A stretch of DNA of 64,000 bases. Origin: Actinobacillus delphinicola (GTDB taxonomy: Bacteria > Pseudomonadota > Gammaproteobacteria > Enterobacterales > Pasteurellaceae). The stretch lies in contig NZ_LR134510.1 in NCBI RefSeq assembly GCF_900638385.1, positions 1,302,001-1,366,000 on the forward strand, given 5' to 3'. Positions 26,335 through 37,088 of the stretch are shown piece after piece. The notes below the pieces were generated by a model. That model had not been told where the DNA came from. It made no database searches and worked only from the letters and a program-made list of their open reading frames with translations. A program made the translations under genes and the position numbers. Numbering within the stretch: position 1 is the stretch's first letter; each line of letters opens with the position of its first letter.

Positions 26335-27549
26335 TTATTGACGGTAAGTTTCAAGGAAACGTGCGAGGCGAGTTAATGCATCTTCTAGTTGAGTAGTATG
26401 GGCTAACGTCACAATGCGGAAATGATCAGGCTTATGCCAGTTAAATCCCGTACCGTGTACCAACAGAACTTTCTCTTGACGTAAAAGATCGAATGCCATT
26501 TTTTCATCATTATGAATATTGAATTTTTTCACATCAATTTTAGGGAACATATACATAGCCCCCATTGGTTTAACGCAACTTAAACCATCAATACTATTGA
26601 CCAGTTCATAAGCTTTGTTACGTTGTTCTAGTAAACGACCATTTGGTAAAACAAAGTCATTGATACTTTGTTTTCCTCTTAGTGCTACTGGAATAGCATA
26701 TTGCATTGGATGGTTAGCACAAAGGCGCATGGAGGCAAGAATAGTTAAAGAATCAATAAATTCTTTCGCATGATCTTTAGGTCCGTTCAATAAAACCCAA
26801 CCCTGACGGAAACCTGCGACACGATAGGCTTTAGATAAACCATTGAAAGTAAGCGTAAGAAGATCGGGGGCAAGCGCTGCAAGGTGACAATGTTTTTGAT
26901 CGTCATATAAAATTTTATCGTAAATTTCATCCGATAAAATTAATAAATTATTTTCTCGAGCGACTTTAACGATCTCTTCTAACAATTCTTTGCTATATAC
27001 CGCACCAGTAGGATTGTTTGGGTTAATGATAACAATCGCCTTAGTTCTTGGAGAAATTTTTCGTTTAATATCCGCAATATCAGGGAACCAATTCGCTTCC
27101 TCATCACATAAGTAATGGACCGCTTTACCTCCAGCAAGGTGGGTTGCGGCTGTCCAAAGTGGATAATCTGGCATTGGGATTAAAACTTCATCATCTTGAT
27201 TAAGCAATGCTTGCATAGTCATTACAATGAGTTCTGAAACGCCATTCCCAATAAATACATCTTCGACTGTGTTATCACAAATTCCTTTTTGATGGTAAAA
27301 CTCAACAATCGCTTGACGTGCTTCTAGAATCCCTTTTGAATCGCAATAACCTTGGGCCGTCGGTAAGTGTTCTAAGAGTGTAGGCAATAATTCGGCGGGG
27401 GTTTCAAAGTCGAAACTGGCAGGATTACCGATATTCAATTTTAAAATATCAAGACCTTGTGCTTGTAATCGAAGTGCTTCTTGATGCACCTTTCCTCGAA
27501 TATCGTAACAGACATTAGCGAGTTTTTGTGGTTTTTGTAAGTGTTTCAT
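26335..27549 (-). CDS. alaA: Glutamate-pyruvate aminotransferase AlaA
   Basis: A 404-residue class I aminotransferase of the AlaA/YfbQ type, making alanine from pyruvate and glutamate. PLP-binding Lys lies in FNGLSKAYRVAGFRQGW; NPNNPTGAVYS and the C-terminal FRIVTL with substrate-binding Arg are intact. Length equals the E. coli enzyme. Monocistronic. Confidence 0.93.
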   Translation of the reverse strand: MKHLQKPQKLANVCYDIRGKVHQEALRLQAQGLDILKLNIGNPASFDFETPAELLPTLLEHLPTAQGYCDSKGILEARQAIVEFYHQKGICDNTVEDVFIGNGVSELIVMTMQALLNQDDEVLIPMPDYPLWTAATHLAGGKAVHYLCDEEANWFPDIADIKRKISPRTKAIVIINPNNPTGAVYSKELLEEIVKVARENNLLILSDEIYDKILYDDQKHCHLAALAPDLLTLTFNGLSKAYRVAGFRQGWVLLNGPKDHAKEFIDSLTILASMRLCANHPMQYAIPVALRGKQSINDFVLPNGRLLEQRNKAYELVNSIDGLSCVKPMGAMYMFPKIDVKKFNIHNDEKMAFDLLRQEKVLLVHGTGFNWHKPDHFRIVTLAHTTQLEDALTRLARFLETYRQ

Positions 27550-27715
27550 TTATACCTCAAAAATATTTATATTATTTTTATCGTTATCTTATTGTTAGAT
27601 CCATTTCTTTTTCTTTTATTTGTACAAAGAATTAGTAAAAAAAAGCCCCGAAATAGGTTAGAATGTAACAGCAATTTTTAACTTATTTTTTTACGAAAAA
27701 CAAATTATTTTGAAT

Positions 27716-28999
27716 ATGCTTAGTATTATTAAACAAGCGATTTTATCTAAATTAGAAAAATTAGATTTTAATTCCGCCCCCAATATCGCGGTAATTCGCT
27801 TAACCCAAATGAATTTTTCTTTGCCATTATTAAATTGGCTAAAGGCACAATTGCGTTATCCGCAATTTTATTTGCATTACCGAGATAAGACCCAGCATTG
27901 CGTTGCACTTGGAAGCATTAAGACTTTTACAGATTCGCAACAAGCAGAAGTTTTTTGCCAGAAAGAAGATTTACCCCTTGTTGGTGGTCGCCAATTTACA
28001 GGCGAAACGTTTTTTTTCCTGCCAAGATTATTGCTTGAACAAAAAGAGAACAGTTTAAGCGTAAGTCTTTTTGTGGATGTCCGTGCAAATAGAGAAAGTG
28101 AAATTCAACAAACTGAACAAATCCTACAAAATTTTACGCAAATTGCACAGCGAGAACAATTACCAAAAATTGTAAAAGAATTAGCCTCTGAAGCGGATGA
28201 GGCGACTTGGTGTAATTGGGTTGAGCAAGCCTGCCATGCAATTCAAGAAAAACAATTTACGAAAGTTGTATTAGCCAATGCGAAAAGTTTTCAAACAGAA
28301 TCTGTGCTAAATCCTTATGATTTTTTATCAGAAAGTGAGGCGTATAATCAACATTGTTATCATTTTCTCTTCGCTAAGGACAATACAACCGTATTTTTAG
28401 GCTCTACACCAGAACGATTGTTTTTACGCCAAAATAGTAAACTTTTTACTGAGGCATTAGCGGGTACGGCCTTTGTAAGTGAAGATGAAGAAGAAACCCA
28501 ACGCCAAGCAGATTGGCTTTTTAATGACGAAAAGAACCGACATGAAAATCAACTTGTTGTAGAAAATATTCAGCAAAGTTTACAAAATGTTGTAAAAACC
28601 TTTGAAGTTGGTGAACGCCAAATTAAGCGATTACGGAAGGTACAACATTTACAACGTCCAATTTGTGGTGAATTAATAGAAGGGCAGGCGGATGCAAGTT
28701 GTTTACAGAAAATTCATCCGACAGCGGCGGTAGCAGGATTACCGAAGTCCGCAGCTATGCAATTTATTAATCAAATTGAAGGACAGGCCAGAGAATGGTA
28801 TGCAGGAACATTGGGTGTGATGACAAAATCGCAATCAGAGTTTTGTGTTACTATTCGTAGTGCCAATATTCGTAACGATATTATTCAGGTTTTTGCAGGT
28901 GCAGGCATCGTTGAAGGTTCAATCCCAGCTCACGAATGGCGTGAAATTGAACGCAAAGCATTAGGGCTTGTATCATTATTAGAAATGAAGAAGGAATAG
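27716..28999 (+). CDS. menF: Isochorismate synthase MenF
   Basis: MenF converts chorismate to isochorismate, the entry step to menaquinone. The 427-residue protein has the chorismate-binding domain at its C-terminal half: FTKVVLANAK, FLGSTPERLF, ALAGTA, HPTAAVAGLP and EFCVTIRSA...FAGAGIV. ATG 27716 is chosen over TTG 27710. menD follows two bases after the stop, so menF-menD are one operon; later men genes are not in the window. Menaquinone is the usual electron donor for anaerobic respiration such as the Nar system here. Confidence 0.94.
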   Translation: MLSIIKQAILSKLEKLDFNSAPNIAVIRLTQMNFSLPLLNWLKAQLRYPQFYLHYRDKTQHCVALGSIKTFTDSQQAEVFCQKEDLPLVGGRQFTGETFFFLPRLLLEQKENSLSVSLFVDVRANRESEIQQTEQILQNFTQIAQREQLPKIVKELASEADEATWCNWVEQACHAIQEKQFTKVVLANAKSFQTESVLNPYDFLSESEAYNQHCYHFLFAKDNTTVFLGSTPERLFLRQNSKLFTEALAGTAFVSEDEEETQRQADWLFNDEKNRHENQLVVENIQQSLQNVVKTFEVGERQIKRLRKVQHLQRPICGELIEGQADASCLQKIHPTAAVAGLPKSAAMQFINQIEGQAREWYAGTLGVMTKSQSEFCVTIRSANIRNDIIQVFAGAGIVEGSIPAHEWREIERKALGLVSLLEMKKE

Positions 29000-29001
29000 A
29001 T

Positions 29002-30792
29002 ATGTCAGTGAGTGTCTTTAATCGTTGTTGGGCGAGAGTAATTTTAGAAAGTCTCGTTCGACATGGAGTAACGCAATTTTGTATTGCACCAGGATCTCGT
29101 TCTACACCCTTGACTTTAGAAGCGGTGGAGCTACAAAATCAGAATCGTGCAGTTTGCCATACGCATTTTGATGAACGAGGATTAGGCTTTTTTGCGTTAG
29201 GTTTGGCGAAATCTCGTCAAGAATGCGTTGCTGTTATTGTGACATCTGGAACGGCTACGGCAAATTTATATCCCGCTATTATTGAAGCTCGTCAAACCAA
29301 TGTAAATTTAGTTATTTTGACAGCAGATCGTCCAATTGAGCTATTAGAGTGTGGGGCTAACCAAGCCATTTTGCAAGAGAATATGTTTGCAGATTATCCT
29401 GTTGCTAAGGTAAATTTACCACGACCTACTCCCGACTTATCCGCTAGTTGGTTGCTTTCCTATCTTGATCAAGCGTATCAGAAACAGCACCAAACTCCAG
29501 GTGTTATCCACATTAATGTTCCGCTACCTGAACCACTTTATGGAGCGGATGAAGAAAAAATTAATCAACATGAATGGTTTACTCCAATCCAAAGTTGGCT
29601 GGCACAACGTGAACGTGAATTATGGGTAGAACATCCTGTTAAAAAATATGATGCAGAACCTCACACTGATTGGGACGCATGGCGTGCGAAAAAAGGGGTA
29701 ATTCTGATTGGTCGCTTAAGTAAAATTGAATCCGAAGGATTATCACAATGGGCAAATGCCATGGGTTGGATCGTGATTACCGATGTACAATCTAATGTAC
29801 CGCCAATTTTACCACATGCGGATGTATGGTTAGGAAATAAAACCGTGCTTAAAAAACTACTTCAAGCTGATATTGTTATTCAGTTTGGTGGTGGCTTTAT
29901 CAGTAAACGTGTTAATCAATTCTTACAGGCCTATCAAGGTGAATATTGGATTGTTGCGGATGGACATAAAAATCTCGATCCATACCATCATGCAAGAACA
30001 CGTTTTAATATGAGCATTGCCGCATGGTTACAAACGCATCCACCTGTTCGTCAAAAACCATGGTTATTAGAACCTTTGGCATTATCAAAATTCTGCGGTG
30101 ATTTTATTATGCGAAATTTAGGGGCGGCCTTAAATGAAGCTTCACTTGCTTATAATATTGATAAAGTATTACCAAATAATTGTGACCTATTTTTAGGAAA
30201 TAGTTTGTTTGTGCGTTTATCAGATGCATTTGCTCGTTTGCCTGATGATTGTCGTGTTTTTACAAATCGTGGTGCAAGTGGTATTGATGGACTGATCGCT
30301 ACAGCTGCTGGCGTATCATTGGGGAGTAACCGTCCACTTATTGCTATGTTAGGGGACACTTCATTACTTTATGATCTTAATTCGTTAGCACTTTTACAAA
30401 AAGTGGTACAGCCTGTAATTGTATTTGTGATTAACAATAATGGTGGTGCGATTTTTGATATATTACCTGTGCGTGAAGATGTAAAAGAGAAATATTATCA
30501 AATGCCACATCAATTGGAATTTGCACAAGCTGCAGCATTATTTGGCTTAAAATATGCGTTGCCACGCACTTGGTCAGATCTAAATTCTGTCCTCCGTCAA
30601 GCCTATAAACAACGTGGTGCGACCCTTATTGAATTGAAGGTTCCAGCAACAGCCGCTAGCCAGTTCTATCGCTATATTCTGAATGAAATTGCTAATGCTG
30701 TCATTGGAGATGATAATGATGATGAGCATGAAACAGTGGATGAAGTAGCGCAAACTGAAGACAAAAAAGATACGCTCGTGCCAGAAGAATAA
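29002..30792 (+). CDS. menD: SEPHCHC synthase MenD
   Basis: MenD is a thiamine-diphosphate enzyme that joins isochorismate and 2-oxoglutarate. The protein shows the N-terminal [16 protein letters not shown] motif with catalytic Glu nearby, and the C-terminal ThDP/Mg site [12 protein letters not shown]...[13 protein letters not shown]. At 596 residues it is some 30 longer than typical because of an acidic tail from about residue 565 ([12 protein letters not shown]...LVPEE). dapB starts 10 bases downstream with its own GGAGA site. Confidence 0.95.
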   Translation: MSVSVFNRCWARVILESLVRHGVTQFCIAPGSRSTPLTLEAVELQNQNRAVCHTHFDERGLGFFALGLAKSRQECVAVIVTSGTATANLYPAIIEARQTNVNLVILTADRPIELLECGANQAILQENMFADYPVAKVNLPRPTPDLSASWLLSYLDQAYQKQHQTPGVIHINVPLPEPLYGADEEKINQHEWFTPIQSWLAQRERELWVEHPVKKYDAEPHTDWDAWRAKKGVILIGRLSKIESEGLSQWANAMGWIVITDVQSNVPPILPHADVWLGNKTVLKKLLQADIVIQFGGGFISKRVNQFLQAYQGEYWIVADGHKNLDPYHHARTRFNMSIAAWLQTHPPVRQKPWLLEPLALSKFCGDFIMRNLGAALNEASLAYNIDKVLPNNCDLFLGNSLFVRLSDAFARLPDDCRVFTNRGASGIDGLIATAAGVSLGSNRPLIAMLGDTSLLYDLNSLALLQKVVQPVIVFVINNNGGAIFDILPVREDVKEKYYQMPHQLEFAQAAALFGLKYALPRTWSDLNSVLRQAYKQRGATLIELKVPATAASQFYRYILNEIANAVIGDDNDDEHETVDEVAQTEDKKDTLVPEE

Positions 30793-30802
30793 AGGAGATA
30801 AT

Positions 30803-31612
30803 ATGTTGCGAATTGCTGTAACAGGTGCAAATGGACGTATGGGACGTCAATTAATCCAAGCGATTTTAGAAGATGATAGTGTGGCACTTGGGGCCGCTTT
30901 TGTAAGAAAAGGCTCAAACCTTATCGGTGCGGATGTTGGTGAATTTATTGGTTGTGGTAAAGCGGGCATTTTGCTTAGTGATGATCTTGAAGCACAAAAA
31001 GATAATTTCGATGTATTGATCGACTTTACTCGTCCAGAACATTCATTGGCAAATCTTGCATTTTGTCAAAAATATCACAAAAAAATGGTATTAGGGACCA
31101 CTGGTTTTAGTGTGGAAGATAAACAATTAATCCGCGAAGCAGCACAAAAAACAGCTATCGTTTTTGCAGCAAATTTTAGCGTGGGTGTAAATTTAGTCTT
31201 TAAATTGCTTGAAAAAGCAGCTAAAGTCATGGGACCTGACTGTGATATTGAAATTATTGATGCTCATCATCGTAATAAAGTTGATGCACCATCAGGGACT
31301 GCATTAGCAATGGGGGAACATATTGCTAAAGCGCTAGGTATCAATTTAGCAGATCATGCTGTTTTTGAACGCCATGGTATTATTGGTCCACGTACACCGG
31401 GTGAAATTGGTTTTTCTACCATTCGAGCTTCGGATGTTGTGGGAGAGCATAGCGTGTGGTTTGCTGATATCGGTGAACGCGTTGAAATTGCCCATAAAGC
31501 GTCAAGTCGAATGACATTTGCTAAAGGGGCAGTACGTGCAGCAAAATGGCTAGCTAATGAGAATATAGGGTTATTTGATATGACTAATGTTCTCGGATTA
31601 GATAATCTCTAA
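30803..31612 (+). CDS. dapB: 4-hydroxy-tetrahydrodipicolinate reductase
   Basis: DapB reduces the cyclic lysine/diaminopimelate precursor with NAD(P)H. 269 residues: N-terminal Rossmann motif [11 protein letters not shown], the GTTGF loop, catalytic [23 protein letters not shown] and the tetramer domain. It lies 10 bases after menD, an unrelated pathway, so co-transcription may be incidental. Confidence 0.97.
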   Translation: MLRIAVTGANGRMGRQLIQAILEDDSVALGAAFVRKGSNLIGADVGEFIGCGKAGILLSDDLEAQKDNFDVLIDFTRPEHSLANLAFCQKYHKKMVLGTTGFSVEDKQLIREAAQKTAIVFAANFSVGVNLVFKLLEKAAKVMGPDCDIEIIDAHHRNKVDAPSGTALAMGEHIAKALGINLADHAVFERHGIIGPRTPGEIGFSTIRASDVVGEHSVWFADIGERVEIAHKASSRMTFAKGAVRAAKWLANENIGLFDMTNVLGLDNL

Positions 31613-31750
31613 TCAAGTTATGGATAACAACAATTAGAGCGATAAGTGGACTAGGTAGAAATCTATGATAATATGCCTAGAAATAACAATGATAAATCTT
31701 TAGTATAGAAGATAGATTATCAAACGTAATGACAATAAAGAGAGGATAAT

Positions 31751-32074
31751 ATGAGTCAAGTTTATCACACAAGTGACGCAACTTTTAATGCGGATGTTTT
31801 AGCGTCTAACGTACCAGTATTACTAGATTTCTGGGCACCTTGGTGTTCTCCTTGCCGTATGATTGGTCCGATGTTAGAAGAATTAGCGCAAGAATATGGC
31901 GATAAAGTAAAAATTGTAAAATTAAATATTGATGAAAACCAACAGGTAGCAGCGAAATACGGCGTTCGCAGTATCCCAACTTTAATGATGTTTAAAGATG
32001 GTGAAGCAAAAGCAACCCAAGTTGGTGCATTACCAAAAAATCAATTAGCAGAGTTTATTGCTCAAAACAGTTAA
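31751..32074 (+). CDS. trxA: Thioredoxin 1
   Basis: A 107-residue cytosolic thioredoxin with [11 protein letters not shown] as active site (Cys32, Cys35), the cis-Pro loop [11 protein letters not shown] and GALPKNQL near the end. The active site has Ser where E. coli thioredoxin has Gly (WCSPC, not WCGPC). AGAGGA lies before the start. A 138-base gap with its own promoter separates it from dapB. Confidence 0.94.
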   Translation: MSQVYHTSDATFNADVLASNVPVLLDFWAPWCSPCRMIGPMLEELAQEYGDKVKIVKLNIDENQQVAAKYGVRSIPTLMMFKDGEAKATQVGALPKNQLAEFIAQNS

Positions 32075-32081
32075 TTGAAAG

Positions 32082-32109
32082 AAAAAGGCTACATAAAGTA
32101 GCCTTTTTT
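32082..32109. terminator. Bidirectional terminator between trxA and rbsK
   Basis: AAAAAGGCTAC ATAAA GTAGCCTTTTTT, between convergent genes. Confidence 0.9.
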
Positions 32110-32112
32110 AAT

Positions 32113-33045
32113 TTAGCTTTGCTGAGATAAGAAAGAGATAACTTCATTTCGCTTAGGAATAGATGGCTGAGCACCAAAGCGAGTAACGCTAATTGCAGCC
32201 GCAGCCTGCCCAAAGCGAATGGCATCAGGAATAAGATTATCTTCTAATAAAGCAACGAGAAAACCTGCATTAAAGGTATCACCTGCAGCAGTAGTATCAA
32301 CCGCATCAACACTAAATCCCGTTACTAATGCTTGCTCACCATTACGACTAAAGTAAACACCCTTTTTACCAAGTGTAATCAACACACATTTGACACCACG
32401 TTGGTGTAAAATATCTGCTGCTTGTTGAGCAGTATGCATATCTGTTACTTGAACACCTGTTAGAATTTCAGCTTCTGTTTCATTTGGGGTAATGATATCT
32501 ACGTATTGATAAAGTTCTAAAGGAAGCTCATAAGCTGGAGCTGGGTTTAACACAACCAAAGTTTGACGTGTTTTCGCTAATTTAGCTGCTGATAAAATAG
32601 TCGCAAGTGGTGTTTCTAATTGCATGAGTAAACAATCAGTATTTAGCAAAGGATCTGTATGTGCCATAAGGTAATTTTCATTGACACAATCATTTGCACC
32701 GCCTGCAATCACGATACTATTTTCACCTGTTTTAGATACTTGAATAAAAGCAACGCCTGTTGTTGCATCAGGTAAAATTTCTAGATGATCAACGTTTAGC
32801 CCTTCATTGCGTAATGCAGATTTAATAGGACGACCAAAATTATCGTTACCAACACAACCTAAAAAATGTACATCTAGTGAAGGTGATTTTATACGTGCAG
32901 CCGCAACCGCTTGATTAGCACCTTTTCCACCATAAACTGTTTTGTAAGAATGTGCTTTTAGGGTTTCACCAGGTTTTAAGAAATATGAAGTTTGTAGTAC
33001 ATGATCAACATTAACACTACCAAGAATTGTTAAGCGTTTATTCAT
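32113..33045 (-). CDS. rbsK: Ribokinase
   Basis: RbsK phosphorylates ribose to ribose-5-phosphate. The 310-residue PfkB-family protein has the N-terminal sugar-binding motif GGKGANQAVAAARI, the ITPNETEAEILTG block and the C-terminal anion hole/catalytic motif DTTAAGDTFNAGF. No ribose transporter or rbsR lies beside it, so it is an isolated copy here. Confidence 0.94.
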   Translation of the reverse strand: MNKRLTILGSVNVDHVLQTSYFLKPGETLKAHSYKTVYGGKGANQAVAAARIKSPSLDVHFLGCVGNDNFGRPIKSALRNEGLNVDHLEILPDATTGVAFIQVSKTGENSIVIAGGANDCVNENYLMAHTDPLLNTDCLLMQLETPLATILSAAKLAKTRQTLVVLNPAPAYELPLELYQYVDIITPNETEAEILTGVQVTDMHTAQQAADILHQRGVKCVLITLGKKGVYFSRNGEQALVTGFSVDAVDTTAAGDTFNAGFLVALLEDNLIPDAIRFGQAAAAISVTRFGAQPSIPKRNEVISFLSQQS

Positions 33046-33121
33046 TTATACACCTTAAATAGATTTAACGATATGAATAGTTTAACAAAATGAGCAAAAT
33101 TTTAAATGCAATAAGGCAAAA

Positions 33122-33152
33122 TAAAAAAGCGGTGAAAGTTATTTCACCGCTT
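33122..33152 (-). terminator. Terminator downstream of dnaJ
   Basis: AAGCGGTGAAA/TTTCACCGCTT stem (4-base loop) with a T-run on the minus strand. Confidence 0.9.
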
Positions 33153-33156
33153 GAAG

Positions 33157-33281
33157 TTAATGCTTAAATCTATTTTTTAAATAATTAATTCCGTTTTTAA
33201 TCCACTCAGAAACAGAATGGGGTCTTGATTCATCAAGATCTGTTACTTCATGAATTTTACTGCTTTTGGGCTGTTTTTCTC
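33157..33281 (-). pseudogene. Out-of-frame continuation resembling the DnaJ C-terminal tail
   Basis: Directly beyond and overlapping the dnaJ stop, the -1 frame stays open for about 40 codons and reads plausibly as protein (ending SVSEWIKNGINYLKNRFKH). E. coli DnaJ ends in a comparable way (SFFDGVKKFFDDLTR). One extra A in the five-A run of GAGAAAAAC (minus strand; T-run 33274-33278) would fuse it to dnaJ. It has no start codon or ribosome site of its own. Confidence 0.4.
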
Positions 33282-34373
33282 CAAATTCAGGCTATCAGCA
33301 AATTTTTGTAACAATTCTTTTTGTTCGTCGGTCAAATCTACTGGTGTTTCTACATTAATATGACAGATAAGATTACCAGCAATGCCATGAGCTGGGGTAA
33401 TACCTTTACCTGCTAAGCGTAGCATTTTACCTGTTTGTGTACCAGCTAGAATCTTAATTTTCACTGGACCACCTGTTAACGTAGGAACTTCAACAGAACC
33501 ACCGAGAGCAGCTAATGACATAGATACATCAACGACTGTATGTAGATCATTACCATCACGTTCAAAAGTCGCATTTGGCAATACGTGAATAAAGATATAA
33601 AGATCACCATTTGGTGCGCCATTTTCACCCGCAGCACCCTTACCAGCTAAACGTAGGCGACTTCCATTATCCACACCTGCAGGAATGGTAACAGCCAAGG
33701 TTTCTGTTTTTTGAACTCGACCATCTCCATGACATTCTTTACATGGTTTTTTAATTTTCTTACCTGTACCGTGACAAGTTGGACAGGTTTCTTCAGAGAT
33801 AAAAGGACCTTGTTGACGATGTATGGTTCCCATGCCATGACAGGTTGGGCAAGTTTCGACTTTAGAATCCTTTTCAGCACCTGTACCATGACAATGATCA
33901 CATTCAACCCAAGTGCGTAATGTAATATTTTTCTTAACACCAGTTGCGGCTTCTTCTAATGTGATGTCTAAATCATAACGAAGATCTTCGCCACGTCTTG
34001 CTCGAGGTTGACCTTGTGCACGACCACGTCCTCGACCACCAAACATTTCACTAAAAATATCACCGAACATATCGCCGAAATCAGCTTGAGAGAAACCACC
34101 GAAACCGCCAAAGCCGCCTGCACCTTGACCGCCACCGAAGCCACCTTGTTCAAAAGCTTGATGACCATATTGATCATAAACCTTACGTTTTTCTGGATCG
34201 GATAGAACTTCGTATGCTTCGTTAGCTTCTTTAAATTTTTCTTCGCTTTCTTTATCACCTTTAGTTCGATCAGGGTGATATTTCATGGCTAGGCGTTTGT
34301 AGGCACGTTTAATTTCTTTTTCATCAGCCCCTTTGGATAAGCCTAGCACTTCATAATAATCTCGTTTCGCCAT
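33243..34373 (-). CDS. dnaJ: Chaperone protein DnaJ
   Basis: A 376-residue type I J-protein: J domain with HPD (YHPDRTKG, residues 1-70), Gly/Phe-rich linker (about 75-115), four zinc-binding CxxCxGxG repeats ([32 protein letters not shown]) and the C-terminal substrate domains. It stimulates DnaK ATPase. The C-terminus SPKAVKFMK is abrupt and the following bases encode a DnaJ-like tail in another frame (separate entry). Downstream of dnaK in the same direction. Confidence 0.95.
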   Translation of the reverse strand: MAKRDYYEVLGLSKGADEKEIKRAYKRLAMKYHPDRTKGDKESEEKFKEANEAYEVLSDPEKRKVYDQYGHQAFEQGGFGGGQGAGGFGGFGGFSQADFGDMFGDIFSEMFGGRGRGRAQGQPRARRGEDLRYDLDITLEEAATGVKKNITLRTWVECDHCHGTGAEKDSKVETCPTCHGMGTIHRQQGPFISEETCPTCHGTGKKIKKPCKECHGDGRVQKTETLAVTIPAGVDNGSRLRLAGKGAAGENGAPNGDLYIFIHVLPNATFERDGNDLHTVVDVSMSLAALGGSVEVPTLTGGPVKIKILAGTQTGKMLRLAGKGITPAHGIAGNLICHINVETPVDLTDEQKELLQKFADSLNLEKNSPKAVKFMK

Positions 34374-34454
34374 AATATGTATTCTCTTTATTAAGTGTTA
34401 TAAATGTGAATAATCACTCAAAGGACTTATTTTCTAAGTAGTGCGTAATAGTGG

Positions 34455-34478
34455 AAAAGGGCGTATCGCTACGCCCTT
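34455..34478 (-). terminator. Hairpin between dnaK and dnaJ
   Basis: AAGGGCGTA/TACGCCCTT with a short T4 run on the minus strand. It probably reduces read-through from dnaK into dnaJ, which has lower demand. Confidence 0.65.
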
Positions 34479-34494
34479 GAGTGGAAGTTTTAAA

Positions 34495-36411
34495 TTATTT
34501 ATCTTTTACTTCTTCAAATTCTGCATCTTCGACGCCATCATCTTTTTGAGAACCAGTATTTTGTTGTGGTTCAGATTGAGGTTGTGCCTGTTGTGCAGCT
34601 TGAACTAATTTTTCAGAAACTTGAATTAAAGCTTGAACTTTTGCATCGATTTCTGCTTTGTCTTCGCCTTTAGCAGCTGTTTCAAGATCTGCGACTGCTT
34701 TTTCAATCGCTTCTTTATCAGATGCTGCAAGTTTATCACCAGCTTCACTTAATTGTTTGCGAGTTGCGTGGATTAAGTGATCTGCTTGGTTACGCGCTTG
34801 AACAAGCTCTTCAAATTTACGGTCAGCTTCTGCATTTGCTTCTGCATCACGAATCATTTTTTCAATATCTGCTTCGCTTAAACCAGAAGATGCTTTAATG
34901 GTAATTTTTTGTTCTTTACCAGTTGCTTTATCTTTAGCAGAAACGTGAATGATACCATCCGCATCGATATCGAAAGTTACTTCGATTTGTGGAACACCAC
35001 GTGGAGCTGGTTGGATACCTTCAAGGTTAAATTGACCTAAAGATTTATCTTCAGAAGCACGTTTACGTTCACCTTGTAATACATGGATAGTTACAGCACT
35101 TTGGTTATCTTCTGCAGTTGAGAACACCTGTGATTTTTTAGTTGGGATAGTGGTATTTTTTTCGATTAACGGAGTCATCACACCACCCATGGTTTCGATA
35201 CCAAGTGAAAGCGGAGTAACGTCTAGTAATAATACGTCGTTAACATCACCAGTTAATACACCACCTTGAACTGCTGCACCGATAGCTACAGCTTCATCAG
35301 GGTTCACATCTTTACGAGGTGCTTTACCGAAGAAATCTTTTACTGTTTCTTGTACAAGTGGCATACGAGTTTGACCACCAACAAGTAAAACTTCATCAAT
35401 TTCAGACGCACTTAATTTCGCATCTTCTAATGCTTTTTTAACAGGTTCTAAAGAACGTTGAACAAGATCTTCTACTAAAGATTCAAGTTTCGCACGAGTT
35501 AATTTAATGTTTAAGTGTTTTGGACCAGTTGCGTCAGCAGTGATATACGGTAAGTTGATATCAGTTTGTTGTGCTGAAGAAAGTTCAATTTTCGCTTTTT
35601 CTGCAGCTTCTTTTAAACGTTGCATTGCAAGTGGGTCGTTGCGAAGATCAACACCTTGTTCTTTTTTGAATTCATCTACTAAGTAGTTGATGATACGAGT
35701 ATCGAAATCTTCACCACCTAAGTGAGTATCACCATTGGTTGCTAATACTTCGAAAGTTTTATCACCTTTATCGTTATCAATTTCGATGATAGAGAAGTCG
35801 AATGTACCACCACCTAAGTCATATACTGCGATAGTATGGTTACCTTTATCTTTATCTAAACCATAAGCAAGAGCAGCAGCAGTTGGTTCGTTGATAATAC
35901 GACGAACTTCAAGACCTGCGATACGACCCGCATCTTTAGTTGCTTGACGTTGTGCATCGTTAAAGTATGCAGGAACAGTGATTACAGCTTCAGTTACTTC
36001 TTCGCCTAAGAATTCTTCTGCAGTTTTTTTCATTTTTTTCAATACTTCAGCAGAAACTTGTGGCGGAGCCATTTTCTTTTCTTTGCCTTCAAATTCAACT
36101 TCTACCCATGCATCGCCATTAGGCGCATCGATAATTTTGTAAGGCATAATGCTAATATCACGTTGAACTTCTGGATCATCAAAACGACGACCAATCAAAC
36201 GTTTGATAGCAAATAATGTATTTTTAGGGTTGGTTACAGCTTGGCGTTTAGCAGGTTGACCAACTAAGATTTCGCCATCTTTAGTGTAAGCGACTACAGA
36301 AGGAGTTGTACGATCGCCTTCTGCATTTTCAATAACACGTGGTTTGTCGCCGTCCATTACAGCAACACATGAGTTAGTTGTACCTAAGTCAATACCAATG
36401 ATTTTTCCCAT
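34495..36411 (-). CDS. dnaK: Chaperone protein DnaK (Hsp70)
   Basis: A 638-residue Hsp70: ATPase domain with [50 protein letters not shown] and the hinge [14 protein letters not shown], then the substrate-binding domain, helical lid and acidic EEVKDK end. Works with DnaJ and GrpE in protein folding and heat shock. AAGGAGAAAG precedes the start; a sigma-32 promoter lies 47-74 bases upstream. Confidence 0.98.
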   Translation of the reverse strand: MGKIIGIDLGTTNSCVAVMDGDKPRVIENAEGDRTTPSVVAYTKDGEILVGQPAKRQAVTNPKNTLFAIKRLIGRRFDDPEVQRDISIMPYKIIDAPNGDAWVEVEFEGKEKKMAPPQVSAEVLKKMKKTAEEFLGEEVTEAVITVPAYFNDAQRQATKDAGRIAGLEVRRIINEPTAAALAYGLDKDKGNHTIAVYDLGGGTFDFSIIEIDNDKGDKTFEVLATNGDTHLGGEDFDTRIINYLVDEFKKEQGVDLRNDPLAMQRLKEAAEKAKIELSSAQQTDINLPYITADATGPKHLNIKLTRAKLESLVEDLVQRSLEPVKKALEDAKLSASEIDEVLLVGGQTRMPLVQETVKDFFGKAPRKDVNPDEAVAIGAAVQGGVLTGDVNDVLLLDVTPLSLGIETMGGVMTPLIEKNTTIPTKKSQVFSTAEDNQSAVTIHVLQGERKRASEDKSLGQFNLEGIQPAPRGVPQIEVTFDIDADGIIHVSAKDKATGKEQKITIKASSGLSEADIEKMIRDAEANAEADRKFEELVQARNQADHLIHATRKQLSEAGDKLAASDKEAIEKAVADLETAAKGEDKAEIDAKVQALIQVSEKLVQAAQQAQPQSEPQQNTGSQKDDGVEDAEFEEVKDK

Positions 36412-36457
36412 TGTCTTTCTCCTTGTTAGAATTCGTTATGAGGTTAGTTTCCCTCTA

Positions 36458-36485
36458 AGATTGGGGAAGAAAATTTAATTTCAAG
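36458..36485 (-). promoter_or_regulatory. Sigma-32 (heat shock) promoter of dnaK
   Basis: On the minus strand CTTGAAA (36479-36485), a 12-base spacer and CCCCAATCT (36458-36466) closely match the sigma-32 consensus CTTGAAA - CCCCATNT. Its position fits heat-shock control of dnaK-dnaJ. Confidence 0.85.
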
Positions 36486-36650
36486 TGGATACGTTAAAAA
36501 TCCACATGACAATATTTTCTTTGTAACCTCGTATGCTTGTTACATAAATGAGAACAAAAAAAAGAATTTCAAGGGGAAAAATAAAAAAATTTAGAATATT
36601 TTTTAAAAATAATGAAAAAAGTATAGAAAATGAATAATTTATTTTGCTTT

Positions 36651-36682
36651 TATGCCCCAATTTTCGATTAATTTTATTGGGA
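36651..36682. repeat. Dispersed dyad repeat, copy 6 (half-element)
   Basis: ATGCCCCAATTTTCG followed by ATTAATTTTATTGG in the 340-base gap before dnaK. The rest of this gap is AT-rich and holds the dnaK promoter and the terminator at 36685-36718. Confidence 0.5.
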
Positions 36683-36684
36683 AT

Positions 36685-36718
36685 AAAAAAATTCCCCATT
36701 TAAGTCTAAATGAGGAAT
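36685..36718 (-). terminator. Terminator of the 36753-37088 gene
   Basis: ATTCCCCATTTA/TAAATGAGGAAT stem with a seven-T run on the minus strand. Confidence 0.75.
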
Positions 36719-36752
36719 AAATATACTTAATTTACAAACAGATAAAGGATAA

Positions 36753-37088
36753 CTAAATACAACCACCACAGCTACCACAACGCCAATCTTCTTTATTCAC
36801 AGCACGATAAAAAGCACGAAAATTTTCTTCCTCGAGAGGGATATTAGATTGAATAAAAACATCGGATAACCATTCCATATTTTCAACAATCCATTCATCC
36901 TCATCTAAACCTTCTAGAAAGAGTTCATCATCAGGATCCATAAAGTTATAAATTCCTTTTGTACCCATATCTTTTTCCGCACGGGTTCCAGGTAACACCA
37001 AAGGCAACCCTTCATATTCAATTTCCCAGTGACCTAAACATAAAGTATTGCCTTTTGATGTCCAATTTGCGTGAAAAGGATTTTCCAT
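36753..37088 (-). CDS. Conserved-looking hypothetical protein with Cys-rich tail
   Basis: A 111-residue soluble acidic protein without membrane segments. It is rich in Glu, Asp and Trp and ends WRCGSCGGCI, three Cys in seven residues plus an earlier Cys (NTLCLGHWE). The clean start (MENPFHANWTSKGN), own terminator and normal codon use argue that it is real. I do not recognise the family; the CGSCGGC end suggests metal binding or redox chemistry. It sits just outside the left end of the satellite element. Confidence 0.65.
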   Translation of the reverse strand: MENPFHANWTSKGNTLCLGHWEIEYEGLPLVLPGTRAEKDMGTKGIYNFMDPDDELFLEGLDEDEWIVENMEWLSDVFIQSNIPLEEENFRAFYRAVNKEDWRCGSCGGCI

